From Bacillota bacterium (GTDB lineage Bacteria > Bacillota > Clostridia > Christensenellales > SZUA-584), in the NCBI GenBank assembly GCA_023461435.1, contig JAEYLC010000031.1, positions 109,746-173,745 on the forward strand: 64,000 nt of DNA. The letters run 5' to 3'. Shown piece after piece: positions 53,758-62,541 of this stretch (position 1 is the first letter of the stretch; the number at the start of each line of letters is the position of its first letter). A program made the translations under genes and the position numbers. Below the pieces are notes generated by a model that saw only the letters and a program-made list of their open reading frames with translations, had not been told where the DNA came from and ran no database searches.

Positions 53758-56379
53758 TTGAATACATCTTTGCAAAAGACATTAAAAAGAATACTGAGTC
53801 TGCTGATCGTCGCGGTTCTCGCAGTGGGTGTGCTGGCGGCGCATTTCGACACAGCAAGGGCTGCGGACAATTCCATAGTGCGCATCAAGCTCTCAATTGG
53901 GACACCCACATCATTCGACTTTTCTTTGAGCGGCAATTACGGCATTGAGGGCGATGCCGGCAAAAGCCTCGGTTCGGGCTCATATACGGTCAAGGCGGAG
54001 GGTGGCACGCTGAATCTCTATCTCGGCGGCGCGCGCGTCTGCTCTGGCGGTTCGTTCAAGATTGTCGAAAAGCAGCCGAATTCGGGCACATACAACTATG
54101 CCACGATCAAGACGACGACTTACGGCACGAACAGCTACCGCGGAAATCTCGAATTCCGCTTGAACGGCAGCTCGATCATGCTGATCAATCACATCTATCT
54201 TGAATACTATCTTTACGGCGTCGTGCCGCACGAAATGAGCAACACATGGCCGCTCGAAGCGCTCAAAACACAGGCGGTCTCGGCCAGAACCTACGCGCTG
54301 CGTTACATGGGCGGCAGCACGTACGACATGGTGGATACCGCGACGAACCAGGTTTATAAGGGATACAACCCGGCCAACACCAACGCGATCAGGGCGGTGG
54401 ACGAAACGGGACGGCAGGTACTCAAATGCAACGGACAGCTGGTGCAGACGTATTACGCGGCGTCCAACGGCGGCAGTGTGGATATCCCGCAGCACGTCTG
54501 GTCTTCGAGCGCGCCGCTGCTGCCGTATCATGTGATTCAGGCCGACCCGTACGATGTGCAGAACACATGGAGCGAGCAGGAGGTGCTGATATTCCCCAAA
54601 AATGGCTCGGCCGTTTCATATCGATACATGAGTGAGGGAAATATGGTGGCCGGTTCGGGCACGTACAGCGCGAACGCGGAGCGCTATTTGAAAATTATGG
54701 CTCTCGGCCCGGTCGCGGCGCAGGGGTACATTGCGGGCGTCACGAGCGATTTAACGATCGCGGGCGTCAGCCGCATCACGCCGCATACCTATGAAGGCAA
54801 CCACGGTCTGCCGGACGCGACGGGCGCGAGCAATTGCGTCGTTTTTCAGAAAGCCGACGTCACAATGACGGTGCTGGCAAACCGCCGCGCCACACCCGAG
54901 GAGGAAATCGCCACGGGACAGGGGTTCATACAGGCGCCCGTCACCGTCACTTTTACGATCGATATGCACGAGTTCGACAACTCGGGCGGGCTGTATCAGG
55001 CATTCGGGAATACGAGCCTGAGGCTGTTCGTGGTGGAGGAGACAGGCGACAGCTGGAACATCTACCAGCGGCGGTACGGCCACGGCGTCGGTATGAGCCA
55101 GCGCGGCGCGCAGACGCGCGCAAAGGCCGGGCAGACCTATGATCAGATACTGACCTTCTATTATCCGAACACATATCTGGAGACGCTGAATATTCAGCCG
55201 CCTGCGCTCGAAACGCCGTCGGGAGGTGCGGATACCTCCAACGCCACGGTGATCAACTGCACGAACTATGTGAACGTGCGCAGCACGCCGAGCACGCAGT
55301 ATCCGGCGATCGGCAAGGCGCTCGCGGGTTCGCGCATTACGGTGACACAGGCCAACGCCGCGGAAGGCTGGCACAAGATCAATTTCGGAGGCATTGAGGC
55401 ATATATCTCTACGCAATACGTTCAGATAGATGCGCCGCCGACCGCGCCGCCGACTGAGACGCCGACCGCGCCGCCGGCTGAGACGCCGACACCGCCCCCA
55501 GCCGAGCCGACTCCTACGCCGATATCCTCTAAGCCTCCGATCGCGCAGACAGGCACGGTTTCGGTGAACGAGCTTTATATCCGAAGCGGGCCGGGCACAT
55601 CGTATACGAAGCTGGGCGCCTACAAAAAAGGAGACAGCGTCGAGATCATCGAGGCGGGGCCGGCAAAGGGCTGGCATAAGATATGGTATCAGAACGCCGT
55701 CGCGTATGTGTACGCCGATTACGTGAAGCTGCCGTCTCAGCAGACGGTGACGGCGACAGGCGTGATCACCGCGTCGGTGCTCAATGTCCGAAGCGGGCCG
55801 GGCACATCATACGCCAAGGTCGCGACTTTGAGCAAAGGCAACAAGGTGGATATACTGACCGTCAAAGCCACCGCCGACTGGCACAAGATACTCTACAAAG
55901 GCAGCGTGGCCTATGTGCATGTGAGCTACGTCAGGGTCGACGGGGCCGGAGGAAACACAGGCGGCGGCACCGGCGGAAGCGGGAATACCGGCGGGGTGGC
56001 GGCAAGCTATGCCACCGTTAACGCGAGCAGGCTCAATTTCCGCAAAACCGCGAGTGAAAGCGGCGCTATTATTACCACCCTGTCGCGTGGCGCCGTTGTG
56101 CAGGTGCTTGAGCCGGGCGGCACATGGACAAAGGTGAAATACGGCGGCAATGAAGGGTACATGGCGACGAGATACTTAAAGGCTTCCACCGCGACATACG
56201 GAACCATTACGGCGGGCGAGCTCAATGTGCGCAGCAGCGCATCCACATCGTCATCCGTGCTCGGCAAGCTCGGCAAGGGCGACGTCGTGGAGATATCCTC
56301 AAAGGGCGGCTCGTGGCATAAAATCAAGTACAAATCGTCCACCGCGTATGTTTATGCGGCGTATGTAAAGGTTATGTAA
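53758..56379 (+). CDS. SpoIID/LytB-type secreted protein with five SH3-like repeats
   Basis: TTG 53758 follows GAGGTGA by 7 bases. The 873-residue protein has a signal peptide (about 1-36), a SpoIID/LytB lytic domain (about 40-470; RYGHGVGMSQRGAQ is typical), and five bacterial SH3 repeats (about 500-560, 600-655, 665-720, 755-815 and 815-873) separated by a Pro/Thr-rich linker (560-600) and a Gly-rich linker (about 725-745). SpoIID cleaves peptidoglycan stripped of peptides during engulfment; the SH3 repeats suggest a larger wall-bound relative. A terminator follows. Confidence 0.88.
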   Translation: MNTSLQKTLKRILSLLIVAVLAVGVLAAHFDTARAADNSIVRIKLSIGTPTSFDFSLSGNYGIEGDAGKSLGSGSYTVKAEGGTLNLYLGGARVCSGGSFKIVEKQPNSGTYNYATIKTTTYGTNSYRGNLEFRLNGSSIMLINHIYLEYYLYGVVPHEMSNTWPLEALKTQAVSARTYALRYMGGSTYDMVDTATNQVYKGYNPANTNAIRAVDETGRQVLKCNGQLVQTYYAASNGGSVDIPQHVWSSSAPLLPYHVIQADPYDVQNTWSEQEVLIFPKNGSAVSYRYMSEGNMVAGSGTYSANAERYLKIMALGPVAAQGYIAGVTSDLTIAGVSRITPHTYEGNHGLPDATGASNCVVFQKADVTMTVLANRRATPEEEIATGQGFIQAPVTVTFTIDMHEFDNSGGLYQAFGNTSLRLFVVEETGDSWNIYQRRYGHGVGMSQRGAQTRAKAGQTYDQILTFYYPNTYLETLNIQPPALETPSGGADTSNATVINCTNYVNVRSTPSTQYPAIGKALAGSRITVTQANAAEGWHKINFGGIEAYISTQYVQIDAPPTAPPTETPTAPPAETPTPPPAEPTPTPISSKPPIAQTGTVSVNELYIRSGPGTSYTKLGAYKKGDSVEIIEAGPAKGWHKIWYQNAVAYVYADYVKLPSQQTVTATGVITASVLNVRSGPGTSYAKVATLSKGNKVDILTVKATADWHKILYKGSVAYVHVSYVRVDGAGGNTGGGTGGSGNTGGVAASYATVNASRLNFRKTASESGAIITTLSRGAVVQVLEPGGTWTKVKYGGNEGYMATRYLKASTATYGTITAGELNVRSSASTSSSVLGKLGKGDVVEISSKGGSWHKIKYKSSTAYVYAAYVKVM

Positions 56380-56390
56380 AGTGAGCGGAA

Positions 56391-56417
56391 AAGGGCGCGC
56401 GAAAGCGCCCTTTTTTT
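56391..56417 (+). terminator. Terminator of the SpoIID/SH3 gene
   Basis: AAGGGCGC (56391-56398) pairs with GCGCCCTT (56405-56412), loop GCGAAA, followed by a T-run. Confidence 0.9.
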
Positions 56418-56444
56418 GGTTGCGGCGCGCCATGCTTTTTTGGG

Positions 56445-56577
56445 TTATCCACAGTTTCGGCATTCGCATAAGCGGTTTTACAAACAGCACTGTAAAGCCA
56501 AAAATCCACGAAAAATGTTTCGTCGGAATGGGTTATCCACCGAAAAAACAGGGTTATCCACATGGTTTGGTGGATAA
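56445..56577. other. Cluster of four DnaA-box-like sequences
   Basis: TTATCCACA occurs at 56445-56453 and 56554-56562, TTATCCACC at 56533-56541, and the reverse complement of TTATCCACC at 56569-56577. Two are exact matches to the DnaA box. No dnaA, dnaN or AT-rich unwinding region is nearby. The last two sit in a hairpin. Confidence 0.5.
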
Positions 56578-56589
56578 CCCTGTTTTTTC
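56542..56589. terminator. Bidirectional 20-bp hairpin terminator containing DnaA-box sequences
   Basis: A perfect 20-bp stem (56542-56561 with 56570-56589), loop ATGGTTTG, has an A-run on its left and a T-run on its right, so it can end transcription from both sides. It lies between convergent genes. The rest of the 442-base gap, to 56821, shows only an A/B-like CACCTTCTCCTCAAAGGAGAAGG dyad and a stem AAAGCGGAGC-TTTTCA-GCTCCGCTTT near 56791-56816 that would terminate the minus-strand gene. Confidence 0.75.
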
Positions 56590-56821
56590 AGCGTGTATGC
56601 ATGAACCGTTTATAATTATTCTAATCTCGACATTGTATGTGTAAAAAGGACAAAAATCGGCTTTGTTTTTGCTTGTTGGCTGCGTGGGGGCTTTACACGG
56701 AATTAACAAAAATAACTGCTTTTTTGACACCTCATCCGGCGCTTCGCACCACCTTCTCCTCAAAGGAGAAGGCTTACATAGACAACAAAAAAGCGGAGCT
56801 TTTCAGCTCCGCTTTTGCGCT

Positions 56822-58384
56822 TTAGAAATTGTTGCGGTCACGGTAGCTCTTTTGCGGAGCGGGCCGTTTGCGCACGGATGACGACGATGTAACAGGCCGT
56901 TTGCGTCCCGGCGTGGATGGGCCCTTGGGCCCCTGGCCTTTTTTCCACAGCACCACGAGCGTAACGCCGACGCCGATGATCAGCACCACGAGCACAATCG
57001 CGATGATGCCGAGCGTACCGATGGAGCCCGCGCCGAGGTTCCCGTCGGGCGCGAGCGTTTCCGTCATGTCCGCCGCGTCTTCATATCCGGGGGTGGCTGT
57101 GGGTCCCGCAGACTGTATCGTTACCGTGACAGGTTCGGCGTTCTTGGTGTAGGTATTGCCGTCCTTGTCGGTGGCGGTCAGCACGAAGTTGTATGTGGTC
57201 GTTTCGTTGATGTCCACCGTATACGGCACATTGGCGGTGCCGCCGGCGGCCAGCGTATCGGCGGTGTATACGTCGCCCAAAGTGGCTTCGGTCACCTTGA
57301 CGCTCTTGAGCTCATAGTCTGTGCCGTTGGTGATCATGCCTGTGAAATTGATCGAACCCGCCGATGTGAGCTGCGGGCGGTCCACAGACATCGTAAAGCC
57401 AAGCTTTGAGTCCACGGCGGTCGAATCGACAGGCAGATCAACGTTGAGCGAGTTGCTGTTGATCTGTACGACCGCGCCCGTATGATCCTTGAGGGATATG
57501 GAGCAGAACACCTCTGTGGAGGTCTGGAACGTCATTTTAAACGTGCCGGTCTGCGTGCCGTTCGCGTCGAGCGTGCTCGGGTAATCCTTCGATTCGCCGT
57601 TGGCGAGCACCTTGATATCGGTATACGGTACATTTCCTTTGTTGGTCAGATTCAGCGTGAAGGTGACCTCCTGGCCCGGCGTCGGCTTTAAGTTGTCGGC
57701 GCTCAGCACCGGCTTCACATCGCGCTTTTCCAGCGTGAGGGCGACCGGGCTCATGGCATACGGCGCTTGGGCCGCGCCGCCCACCGAGTAGTTCACGACG
57801 GGGTTGACCGTGACATCCTTCGACATGGTGTAGCTGAACTTCACCGGCTTGCTTTCTCCGGGTGCGAGAGAGAAGCCCGCGTTGAGGCCCTTGCCGCCGT
57901 TCAGCTCGGGCGCGGAGACGACGATATTTTCAAGTGTGGATTCGCCCTGATTTTCGATTTTGAACTCGAACTTGACGGCTTCGCCTTCACCGTACAGATT
58001 CAGCGGCGTGGAAGGTGTTGCGGCGATCTTGGTCGTTAAAACCTTCTTGTCTACTTTGGCTGTCGCTTGCATGCCGTTCAAATTAAAGGTGAGGGTTTGT
58101 CCAAGCATAGCGTCGGAGACGTTCATTTTAAAAGTGTCTTCTCGGGTTTCTCCATTAGCAACGCTCACATCGGCGACAGGTGTGGAACCATACATGATTT
58201 GACCAGTAATCGTCGATCCGCTATCATTATAGATGACATAAGTAAATGTCACATCACCGCCGGAAGCCATAGAGGCAGGATCAGGCGTCACTGTGAACGA
58301 AGACGCGAATGCCACGCTGCCAAAACTGAACACGAGGCTCAATATCAATGTCATGACGAGTATCAGGGATATATGCTTTTTCAA
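56822..58384 (-). CDS. Secreted/membrane-anchored protein with Ig-like (CARDB/DUF11-type) repeats
   Basis: TTG 58384, 8 bases after AAGGAGG, gives a 520-residue protein. A signal peptide (about 1-28) is followed by three to four beta-rich repeats of roughly 100-120 residues that resemble extracellular Ig-like domains, a Thr/Pro/Asp-rich stretch (about 430-460), one membrane helix (about 462-485) and a Lys/Arg-rich tail. It is probably displayed outside the cell with its C terminus inside. No enzyme motif is visible. The longer frame to 58423 runs through the ribosome site. Confidence 0.7.
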   Translation of the reverse strand: MKKHISLILVMTLILSLVFSFGSVAFASSFTVTPDPASMASGGDVTFTYVIYNDSGSTITGQIMYGSTPVADVSVANGETREDTFKMNVSDAMLGQTLTFNLNGMQATAKVDKKVLTTKIAATPSTPLNLYGEGEAVKFEFKIENQGESTLENIVVSAPELNGGKGLNAGFSLAPGESKPVKFSYTMSKDVTVNPVVNYSVGGAAQAPYAMSPVALTLEKRDVKPVLSADNLKPTPGQEVTFTLNLTNKGNVPYTDIKVLANGESKDYPSTLDANGTQTGTFKMTFQTSTEVFCSISLKDHTGAVVQINSNSLNVDLPVDSTAVDSKLGFTMSVDRPQLTSAGSINFTGMITNGTDYELKSVKVTEATLGDVYTADTLAAGGTANVPYTVDINETTTYNFVLTATDKDGNTYTKNAEPVTVTIQSAGPTATPGYEDAADMTETLAPDGNLGAGSIGTLGIIAIVLVVLIIGVGVTLVVLWKKGQGPKGPSTPGRKRPVTSSSSVRKRPAPQKSYRDRNNF

Positions 58385-58441
58385 AACGTTTACCTCCTTA
58401 TGTAGCAAAACGTATTCTTTCATAAGCTTTATTCACGCCCC

Positions 58442-58470
58442 ATTCTATAGCAATAATTTTGAAAAGTCAA
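58442..58470 (-). promoter_or_regulatory. Promoter of the Ig-like repeat protein
   Basis: On the minus strand TTGACT (58465-58470), 17 bases, TAGAAT (58442-58447), 58 bases before the TTG start. Confidence 0.55.
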
Positions 58471-58515
58471 ATCACGTTAGCTGTACCGACAGTGCCAAAA
58501 TACGGTGAAAGGACA

Positions 58516-58553
58516 CAAAAAAAGGCCGGAAGCACTGTGGGTCTCCCGACCTT
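58516..58553 (-). terminator. Terminator of the substrate-binding protein gene
   Basis: On the minus strand an 11-pair stem (58543-58553 with 58522-58532, two G-T pairs) is followed by seven Ts. Confidence 0.75.
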
Positions 58554-58565
58554 CAGGGGGGCTTA

Positions 58566-59612
58566 TTACGGCATGTAATAGATATCGTCGTCGGGCACCG
58601 CGCCGCCCACACTTTCGGGGTTGCTTTCAAACATCACCTGAAAATAGTCCTCGAGTATCGCTTTGCACTCTTCACCCGTGATAAACGAGAGGCCGCAGCG
58701 CGGGATCGCCGCCTTTGCGACGGGCTCCGCGCCCACGATCTGCTGAGCGACGATGTCCTTGGCCGCGCCTTCAGGATCGGCCACCACATCGTTGACGGAG
58801 GCGGTGTAATCGGCGATGAGCTGGTTCATGCTGGCTTGATCCTGCGCGAACGCGCTGCTCACCACGGTCACGCCCATCGGCATGCCCGCGTCTTCTCCGA
58901 ATATCTTGCGCCATTCCGTATTGATATCGAGCTTCACCGTGACGTCGGGATTCTGCGCGAGCACCGCCGACACGAACGGCTCGGGCAGCAGCGCGAGCTT
59001 CACATCGCCCGCGGCGACAGCGTTCGCAAGGTCGGCATGAGCACCCATGTACTGCACGGTCACATCGTCAAGCCCATTTTCTTTGAGTATCTTATTGAGC
59101 ACATATTCGGGTGTCGCGCCCTGTCCCGTGGCGTAAAGCGTCTTGCCCGCGAGGTCTTCGATGCTGCTGACCGTATCGCCGTTTTCCACGACATACAGCA
59201 CACCCATCGTGTTGACGCTCACGATTTTGATGCCGCCCTTCATCTTGTTATACAGCACGGCCGCGAGGTTCGAGGGGATCGTCGCCACGGTGGCTTCGCC
59301 GCTGATGATCTTGGGGCTGATCTGATCCGGCGTGGTGAGAAGGCTCACATCGTATGCGGGGTTGGCAAACAGCTCGATCATCCCCATGCCCGTGGGGCCT
59401 GCGAGCGTCGCCACACTCAGCGGATTGTCTTCGTCGTAGGCGGCGGCGGGCGCGGGTGAGGGCGTCTCTGCGGGTGTATCCTCGGCCGTTTCCACTGGCG
59501 CGGCGGTTTGCGTTTCAGACGGAGAAACCGTCTCGGCAGCGGGTGCGCTGCAGGCTGTCAGCATGGCGAGAACCATCACCAACGCCAATAATACAGTCAG
59601 TAATCTTTTCAT
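58566..59612 (-). CDS. ABC-type substrate-binding lipoprotein (NMT1/SsuA-like)
   Basis: The 348-residue protein starts at ATG 59612 with AAAGGAG upstream. It has a lipoprotein signal peptide (LTACSAP lipobox, Cys near 21), a Thr/Glu/Pro-rich linker (about 25-60), and a periplasmic-binding fold like NMT1/SsuA/thiamine-precursor binders. No permease or ATPase gene is adjacent, so it is an orphan receptor or works with a transporter elsewhere. It follows the hydrogenase-type regulator on the same strand. Its ligand is unknown. Confidence 0.8.
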   Translation of the reverse strand: MKRLLTVLLALVMVLAMLTACSAPAAETVSPSETQTAAPVETAEDTPAETPSPAPAAAYDEDNPLSVATLAGPTGMGMIELFANPAYDVSLLTTPDQISPKIISGEATVATIPSNLAAVLYNKMKGGIKIVSVNTMGVLYVVENGDTVSSIEDLAGKTLYATGQGATPEYVLNKILKENGLDDVTVQYMGAHADLANAVAAGDVKLALLPEPFVSAVLAQNPDVTVKLDINTEWRKIFGEDAGMPMGVTVVSSAFAQDQASMNQLIADYTASVNDVVADPEGAAKDIVAQQIVGAEPVAKAAIPRCGLSFITGEECKAILEDYFQVMFESNPESVGGAVPDDDIYYMP

Positions 59613-59711
59613 AATCAATCTCCTTTATCGTTATTAATTTTAAATACTATCCAAGCTATATAGCTGTCGCCGCAGGCGACTGAGGGAGAGAATCCCGCAA
59701 TTGGCTCTCTG

Positions 59712-59769
59712 TTCAAAGCGCTTTGCCATGGGATGCTTCACTTCACTCACGTTCCGTTCAGCATGACAG
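59712..59769. repeat. Dispersed repeat family C, 58-bp copy 2
   Basis: The second near-identical copy (55 of 58 positions) of 53481-53538. A related but shorter sequence lies at 62417-62467. Confidence 0.8.
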
Positions 59770-59818
59770 AATGAGGTATTTCATCAAGCTGAGGGCAGAG
59801 GCCTGCATGACCCTTTCT

Positions 59819-60070
59819 CTAAACCTCTTTTTTGCTGATGGATGTTTTCACCTGCACATCGGGGATCAGGCCGAGCTTGCCCGTCAGGCTGTTGATCTCG
59901 TTTAAGTCGCCCACGAGCGTGATCGTGATGACCGTGACGCCGTGTTCATGCAGCGGAAGCCCCATGCGGCCCTTGACAAGCCCCTTGAAACCGGCGACGA
60001 GCGCGTTGAACGCCGCCTGATCACGCTCCGGGTTTTCGAGTATGGCGGTGATCACCGCGATTCTTTTCAT
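59819..60070 (-). CDS. Iron-only hydrogenase system regulator-type protein (TM1266 family)
   Basis: The 83-residue protein has a ferredoxin-like ACT/NikR C-terminal fold (VITAILENPE, VKGRMGLPLHEHGVTVITITLVGD). It fits the small TM1266 family encoded near Fe-only hydrogenase maturation genes, though no such gene is in this window. AGGAGG precedes the ATG. The His in PLHEHG may bind metal. Its long leader ends in a terminator right before the ribosome site, so expression is likely controlled by attenuation. Confidence 0.8.
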   Translation of the reverse strand: MKRIAVITAILENPERDQAAFNALVAGFKGLVKGRMGLPLHEHGVTVITITLVGDLNEINSLTGKLGLIPDVQVKTSISKKEV

Positions 60071-60077
60071 AGCAAAC

Positions 60078-60290
60078 CTCCTTGCTGATCAACCAAAAAA
60101 ACCTGCCGGATAGGCAGGTTGCACAAACAAAATGAAAATACCGCTTTCAGTATTCTGCAACGCGCCTTTCGACGTAGACTGCCGTCTGTGCCGTCAGGGT
60201 AAGTCTATGGTTTTTTGAGTGATGCGCAAAAGAAAAGCTCTCTTGCGTATCTTGTGTGAATAATATCACAATGTAAAGAGAAAGGCAACC
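60078..60290 (-). promoter_or_regulatory. Promoter and structured leader with attenuator before the hydrogenase-type regulator
   Basis: On the minus strand a promoter (TTGCCT, 17 bases, TATTAT; 60262-60290) is followed by a leader of about 180 bases with several possible helices (TAGACT/AGTCTA; CGCAAGAGA/TTCTTTTGCG) and a strong terminator, ACCTGCC-TATCC-GGCAGGT plus T-run at about 60094-60119. The ribosome site and ATG follow directly. GTTGCA and TGCAAC segments could compete with the terminator. The layout is that of a riboswitch or attenuator, but it matches no class I can name. A cobT promoter lies on the other strand. Confidence 0.6.
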
Positions 60291-60345
60291 CATATTTTTA
60301 TAATCTTTCGCAGCAGGCATCGGTTTACCGTCCGGTAATAATTCG

Positions 60346-60374
60346 TTGAAAAGCCGGTAATGCTGATGTAGAAT
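60346..60374 (+). promoter_or_regulatory. Promoter of cobT
   Basis: TTGAAA (60346-60351), 17 bases, TAGAAT (60369-60374), 28 bases before the GTG start. Confidence 0.6.
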
Positions 60375-60402
60375 GAAAAAAAACCTTTGATGAGGATACA
60401 GC

Positions 60403-61461
60403 GTGAAAAGAATCTTTGATATTAAAGGCACATCGGAAGCCGCGATGGACAAGGCGCGTCAGCGCGTGAGAAATCTGGTCAAGCCGATCGGCAGCCTCGG
60501 GCTGCTCGAGGACTACGCGGTGAAGCTGTCCGGGATATTCGGCAAAACAAGCTTCGCGCCGATGAAAAAGGCCGTGGCGGTGTTCGCCGCGGACAACGGC
60601 GTGTGGGACGAAGGGTATACGCCCGTGCCGCAGAGCGTGACGGCAATGCAGGCGGTCAACATGACCAAGGGCATCACGGGCGTGGGGGCGCTGTCAGCCT
60701 GCGCGGGTGCCGATGTGTTTGTGTACGACATGGGCATTCGCGGCTTTAAGGGCGCGAAGGGCATAGAAGACCGCCGCGTGGGCGACGGGACGGGCAACAT
60801 AGCCAAGGGGCCCGCGATGGATATCACACAGGCGATGCAGGCGATTGCGCATGGCATCGACGCGGCGGAGGCGCTCGCGGACAAGGGCTACCGCCTGCTT
60901 GGCTGCGGTGAAATGGGCATCTGCAACACGACGACTTCGGCGGCGGTGCTTTGCGCGTTGACGGGAGCCGAGCCGGAAGACGTGGTGGGACGCGGCGCGG
61001 GTCTTACGGACGAGCAGCTTCAAACGAAGCGGGATGTGGTGCGGCATGCTCTTGAAATCAACCAGACCGATCCTGATAACGTGCTCGGCGTGCTGAGCGG
61101 TGTCGGTGGGTTCGATATCGCGGCGATGGCCGGATTCTTTCTCGGGTGCGCCTATCGTCAAATACCGGCCGTGATCGACGGGTTTATTTCCGCCGTGGCG
61201 GCGCTTGCGGCGAGTCGGCTGAATCCGCTGGCGGCACAGTACATGTTCGCGTCGCATCACAGCGCGGAGCCGGGGTTTGCGGTGGTGATGGAAGCGTTGC
61301 AAATGGAGGCGCCGCTCAAGCTGGGGCTGCGGCTTGGCGAGGGCAGCGGTTGTCCGCTCATGATGCACATACTTGATTCAAGCGCCGCGATGCTGCAGAA
61401 CATGGCGACGTTTGAGGAAGCGAAGATCGATCCGAGCAAGCTCGTGGACATCGGCAAATAA
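60403..61461 (+). CDS. cobT: Nicotinate-nucleotide-dimethylbenzimidazole phosphoribosyltransferase
   Basis: The 352-residue enzyme transfers ribose-5-phosphate from nicotinate mononucleotide to a lower-ligand base in cobalamin synthesis. PIGSLGLLE near the N terminus, GEMGICNTTTSAAVL in the middle and the catalytic Glu in LRLGEGSGCPL near the C terminus match CobT. It starts with GTG. It is isolated from other cobalamin genes, and no cobalamin riboswitch was seen before it. The Dabb gene follows by 30 bases. Confidence 0.93.
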   Translation: MKRIFDIKGTSEAAMDKARQRVRNLVKPIGSLGLLEDYAVKLSGIFGKTSFAPMKKAVAVFAADNGVWDEGYTPVPQSVTAMQAVNMTKGITGVGALSACAGADVFVYDMGIRGFKGAKGIEDRRVGDGTGNIAKGPAMDITQAMQAIAHGIDAAEALADKGYRLLGCGEMGICNTTTSAAVLCALTGAEPEDVVGRGAGLTDEQLQTKRDVVRHALEINQTDPDNVLGVLSGVGGFDIAAMAGFFLGCAYRQIPAVIDGFISAVAALAASRLNPLAAQYMFASHHSAEPGFAVVMEALQMEAPLKLGLRLGEGSGCPLMMHILDSSAAMLQNMATFEEAKIDPSKLVDIGK

Positions 61462-61491
61462 TACATATATATATATATTGGAGGAAACAGC

Positions 61492-61776
61492 ATGTTCAGA
61501 CACATCGTATTTTTTAAAGTCAAGCAGGAGGAGCAGCATAAAATCGCCGAGGCGGTTGAGAAGCTGCGGGGGTTGACGGCGGTGCCCGTGGTGCGCGGCG
61601 TGGAAGTGGGGCTCGATGAGGTGAAGAGCGGCCGTTCGTATGATATTGCGCTGATTGTGGACACAGATTCGCGCGCAGACTATGAGATTTACGACCAGCA
61701 CGAGCTGCACCAGCCGGTGCGGGTGTTTATGCGCAGCATCGTCGAATCGTCCGCCACAGTCGATTTCAAGAGATAG
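61492..61776 (+). CDS. Dabb (stress-responsive alpha/beta barrel) domain protein
   Basis: The 94-residue protein fits the Dabb fold: MFRHIVFFKVK at the start, a central VEVGLDEVKSGRSYDIALIV and a YEIYDQHELHQPVR stretch. Members form dimeric ferredoxin-like barrels of mostly unknown function. TTGGAGGAA precedes the ATG. It probably forms an operon with cobT. Confidence 0.88.
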   Translation: MFRHIVFFKVKQEEQHKIAEAVEKLRGLTAVPVVRGVEVGLDEVKSGRSYDIALIVDTDSRADYEIYDQHELHQPVRVFMRSIVESSATVDFKR

Positions 61777-61780
61777 AGAC

Positions 61781-62525
61781 AACCTTCCGTCACGCTGCGC
61801 GTGCCACCTCCCCGTATGATTGAGTAGAGCTCAGAGTTGACAGTCTGGATTCTTTTGTCATACCGAGCGGAGTGATAACGCAGAGAGGTATCCCATGGCT
61901 TAACGCTCTTTGACATGAGAGACCCTTCGCTCACGCTCAGGGTGACATAAGCTGCAGCCTGCTCACAGCCTCTTTAAGGAGCTGTCAGCTATGCTGACTG
62001 AGGATTGATATTGGTATTGATATGTAATGCCGCAATCCTCCGTCACGCTGCGCGTGCCAAATATCACGAAGTGTAGGGATCGACCCCCGTGTCGATCTGA
62101 AAGGGCGATCAGTGATCGCCCGCGTGTGATGATGTTGACGATTGGTTGTTTGACGGGCGTCCAATGGAACGCCCCTACGAATACAAGGTTAGATATAATA
62201 TTCAAAAATAAAAGGCTCCTTTGAAACGAGGAACTGTCAGTTATGCTGACTGAGGATTGATCAATAGATGATTACCGGCACTTTCCCCAATCCTCCGTCA
62301 CGCTGCGCGTGCCACCTCCTTTAAAAAAGGAGGCTATTTACAGCATGGAGGCTCCTTTGAGGAGCTGTCAGCTATGCTGACTGAGGATTGATTAATTTGC
62401 ACCTTGGCTTTGTGCGCTAGCCACGGGATGCTTCGCTCTGAGCTGCGCTGCGCCGCTCGGCATGACGGAAAAGGCCGAGAGCAAATCGCATGCAATCCTC
62501 CGTCGCGCTGCGCATGCCACCTTTT
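61781..62525. repeat. Array of dispersed repeats (families A, B, C and others)
   Basis: About 740 bases with no credible gene. Family B (CAATCCTCCGTCACGCTGCG) begins near 61781, 62032, 62289 and 62492; family A (GCTGTCAGC...TGACTGAGGATTG) at 61969, 62213 and 62350; family C relatives at about 61855-61900 (inverted) and 62417-62467; GACCCTTCGCTCACGCTCAG at 61921-61940; and a different unit near 62072-62180 (TAGGGATCGACC ... GGCGTCCAATGGAACGCC). Copies are in mixed orientation and many contain dyads. Confidence 0.75.
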
Positions 62526-62541
62526 ATTTACCCGCCAAATC

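Noticed and set aside
56445..56577. Chromosome replication origin
   Set aside because: DnaA-box-like sites are present, but there is no dnaA, dnaN, recF or AT-rich unwinding region nearby.
60300..60402. Cobalamin riboswitch before cobT
   Set aside because: The promoter is only 28 bases from the GTG start, so there is no leader to hold one.
60147..60452. A 101-codon frame on the minus strand before cobT
   Set aside because: It covers the leader and promoter of the hydrogenase-type regulator and the cobT promoter, and has no ribosome site.
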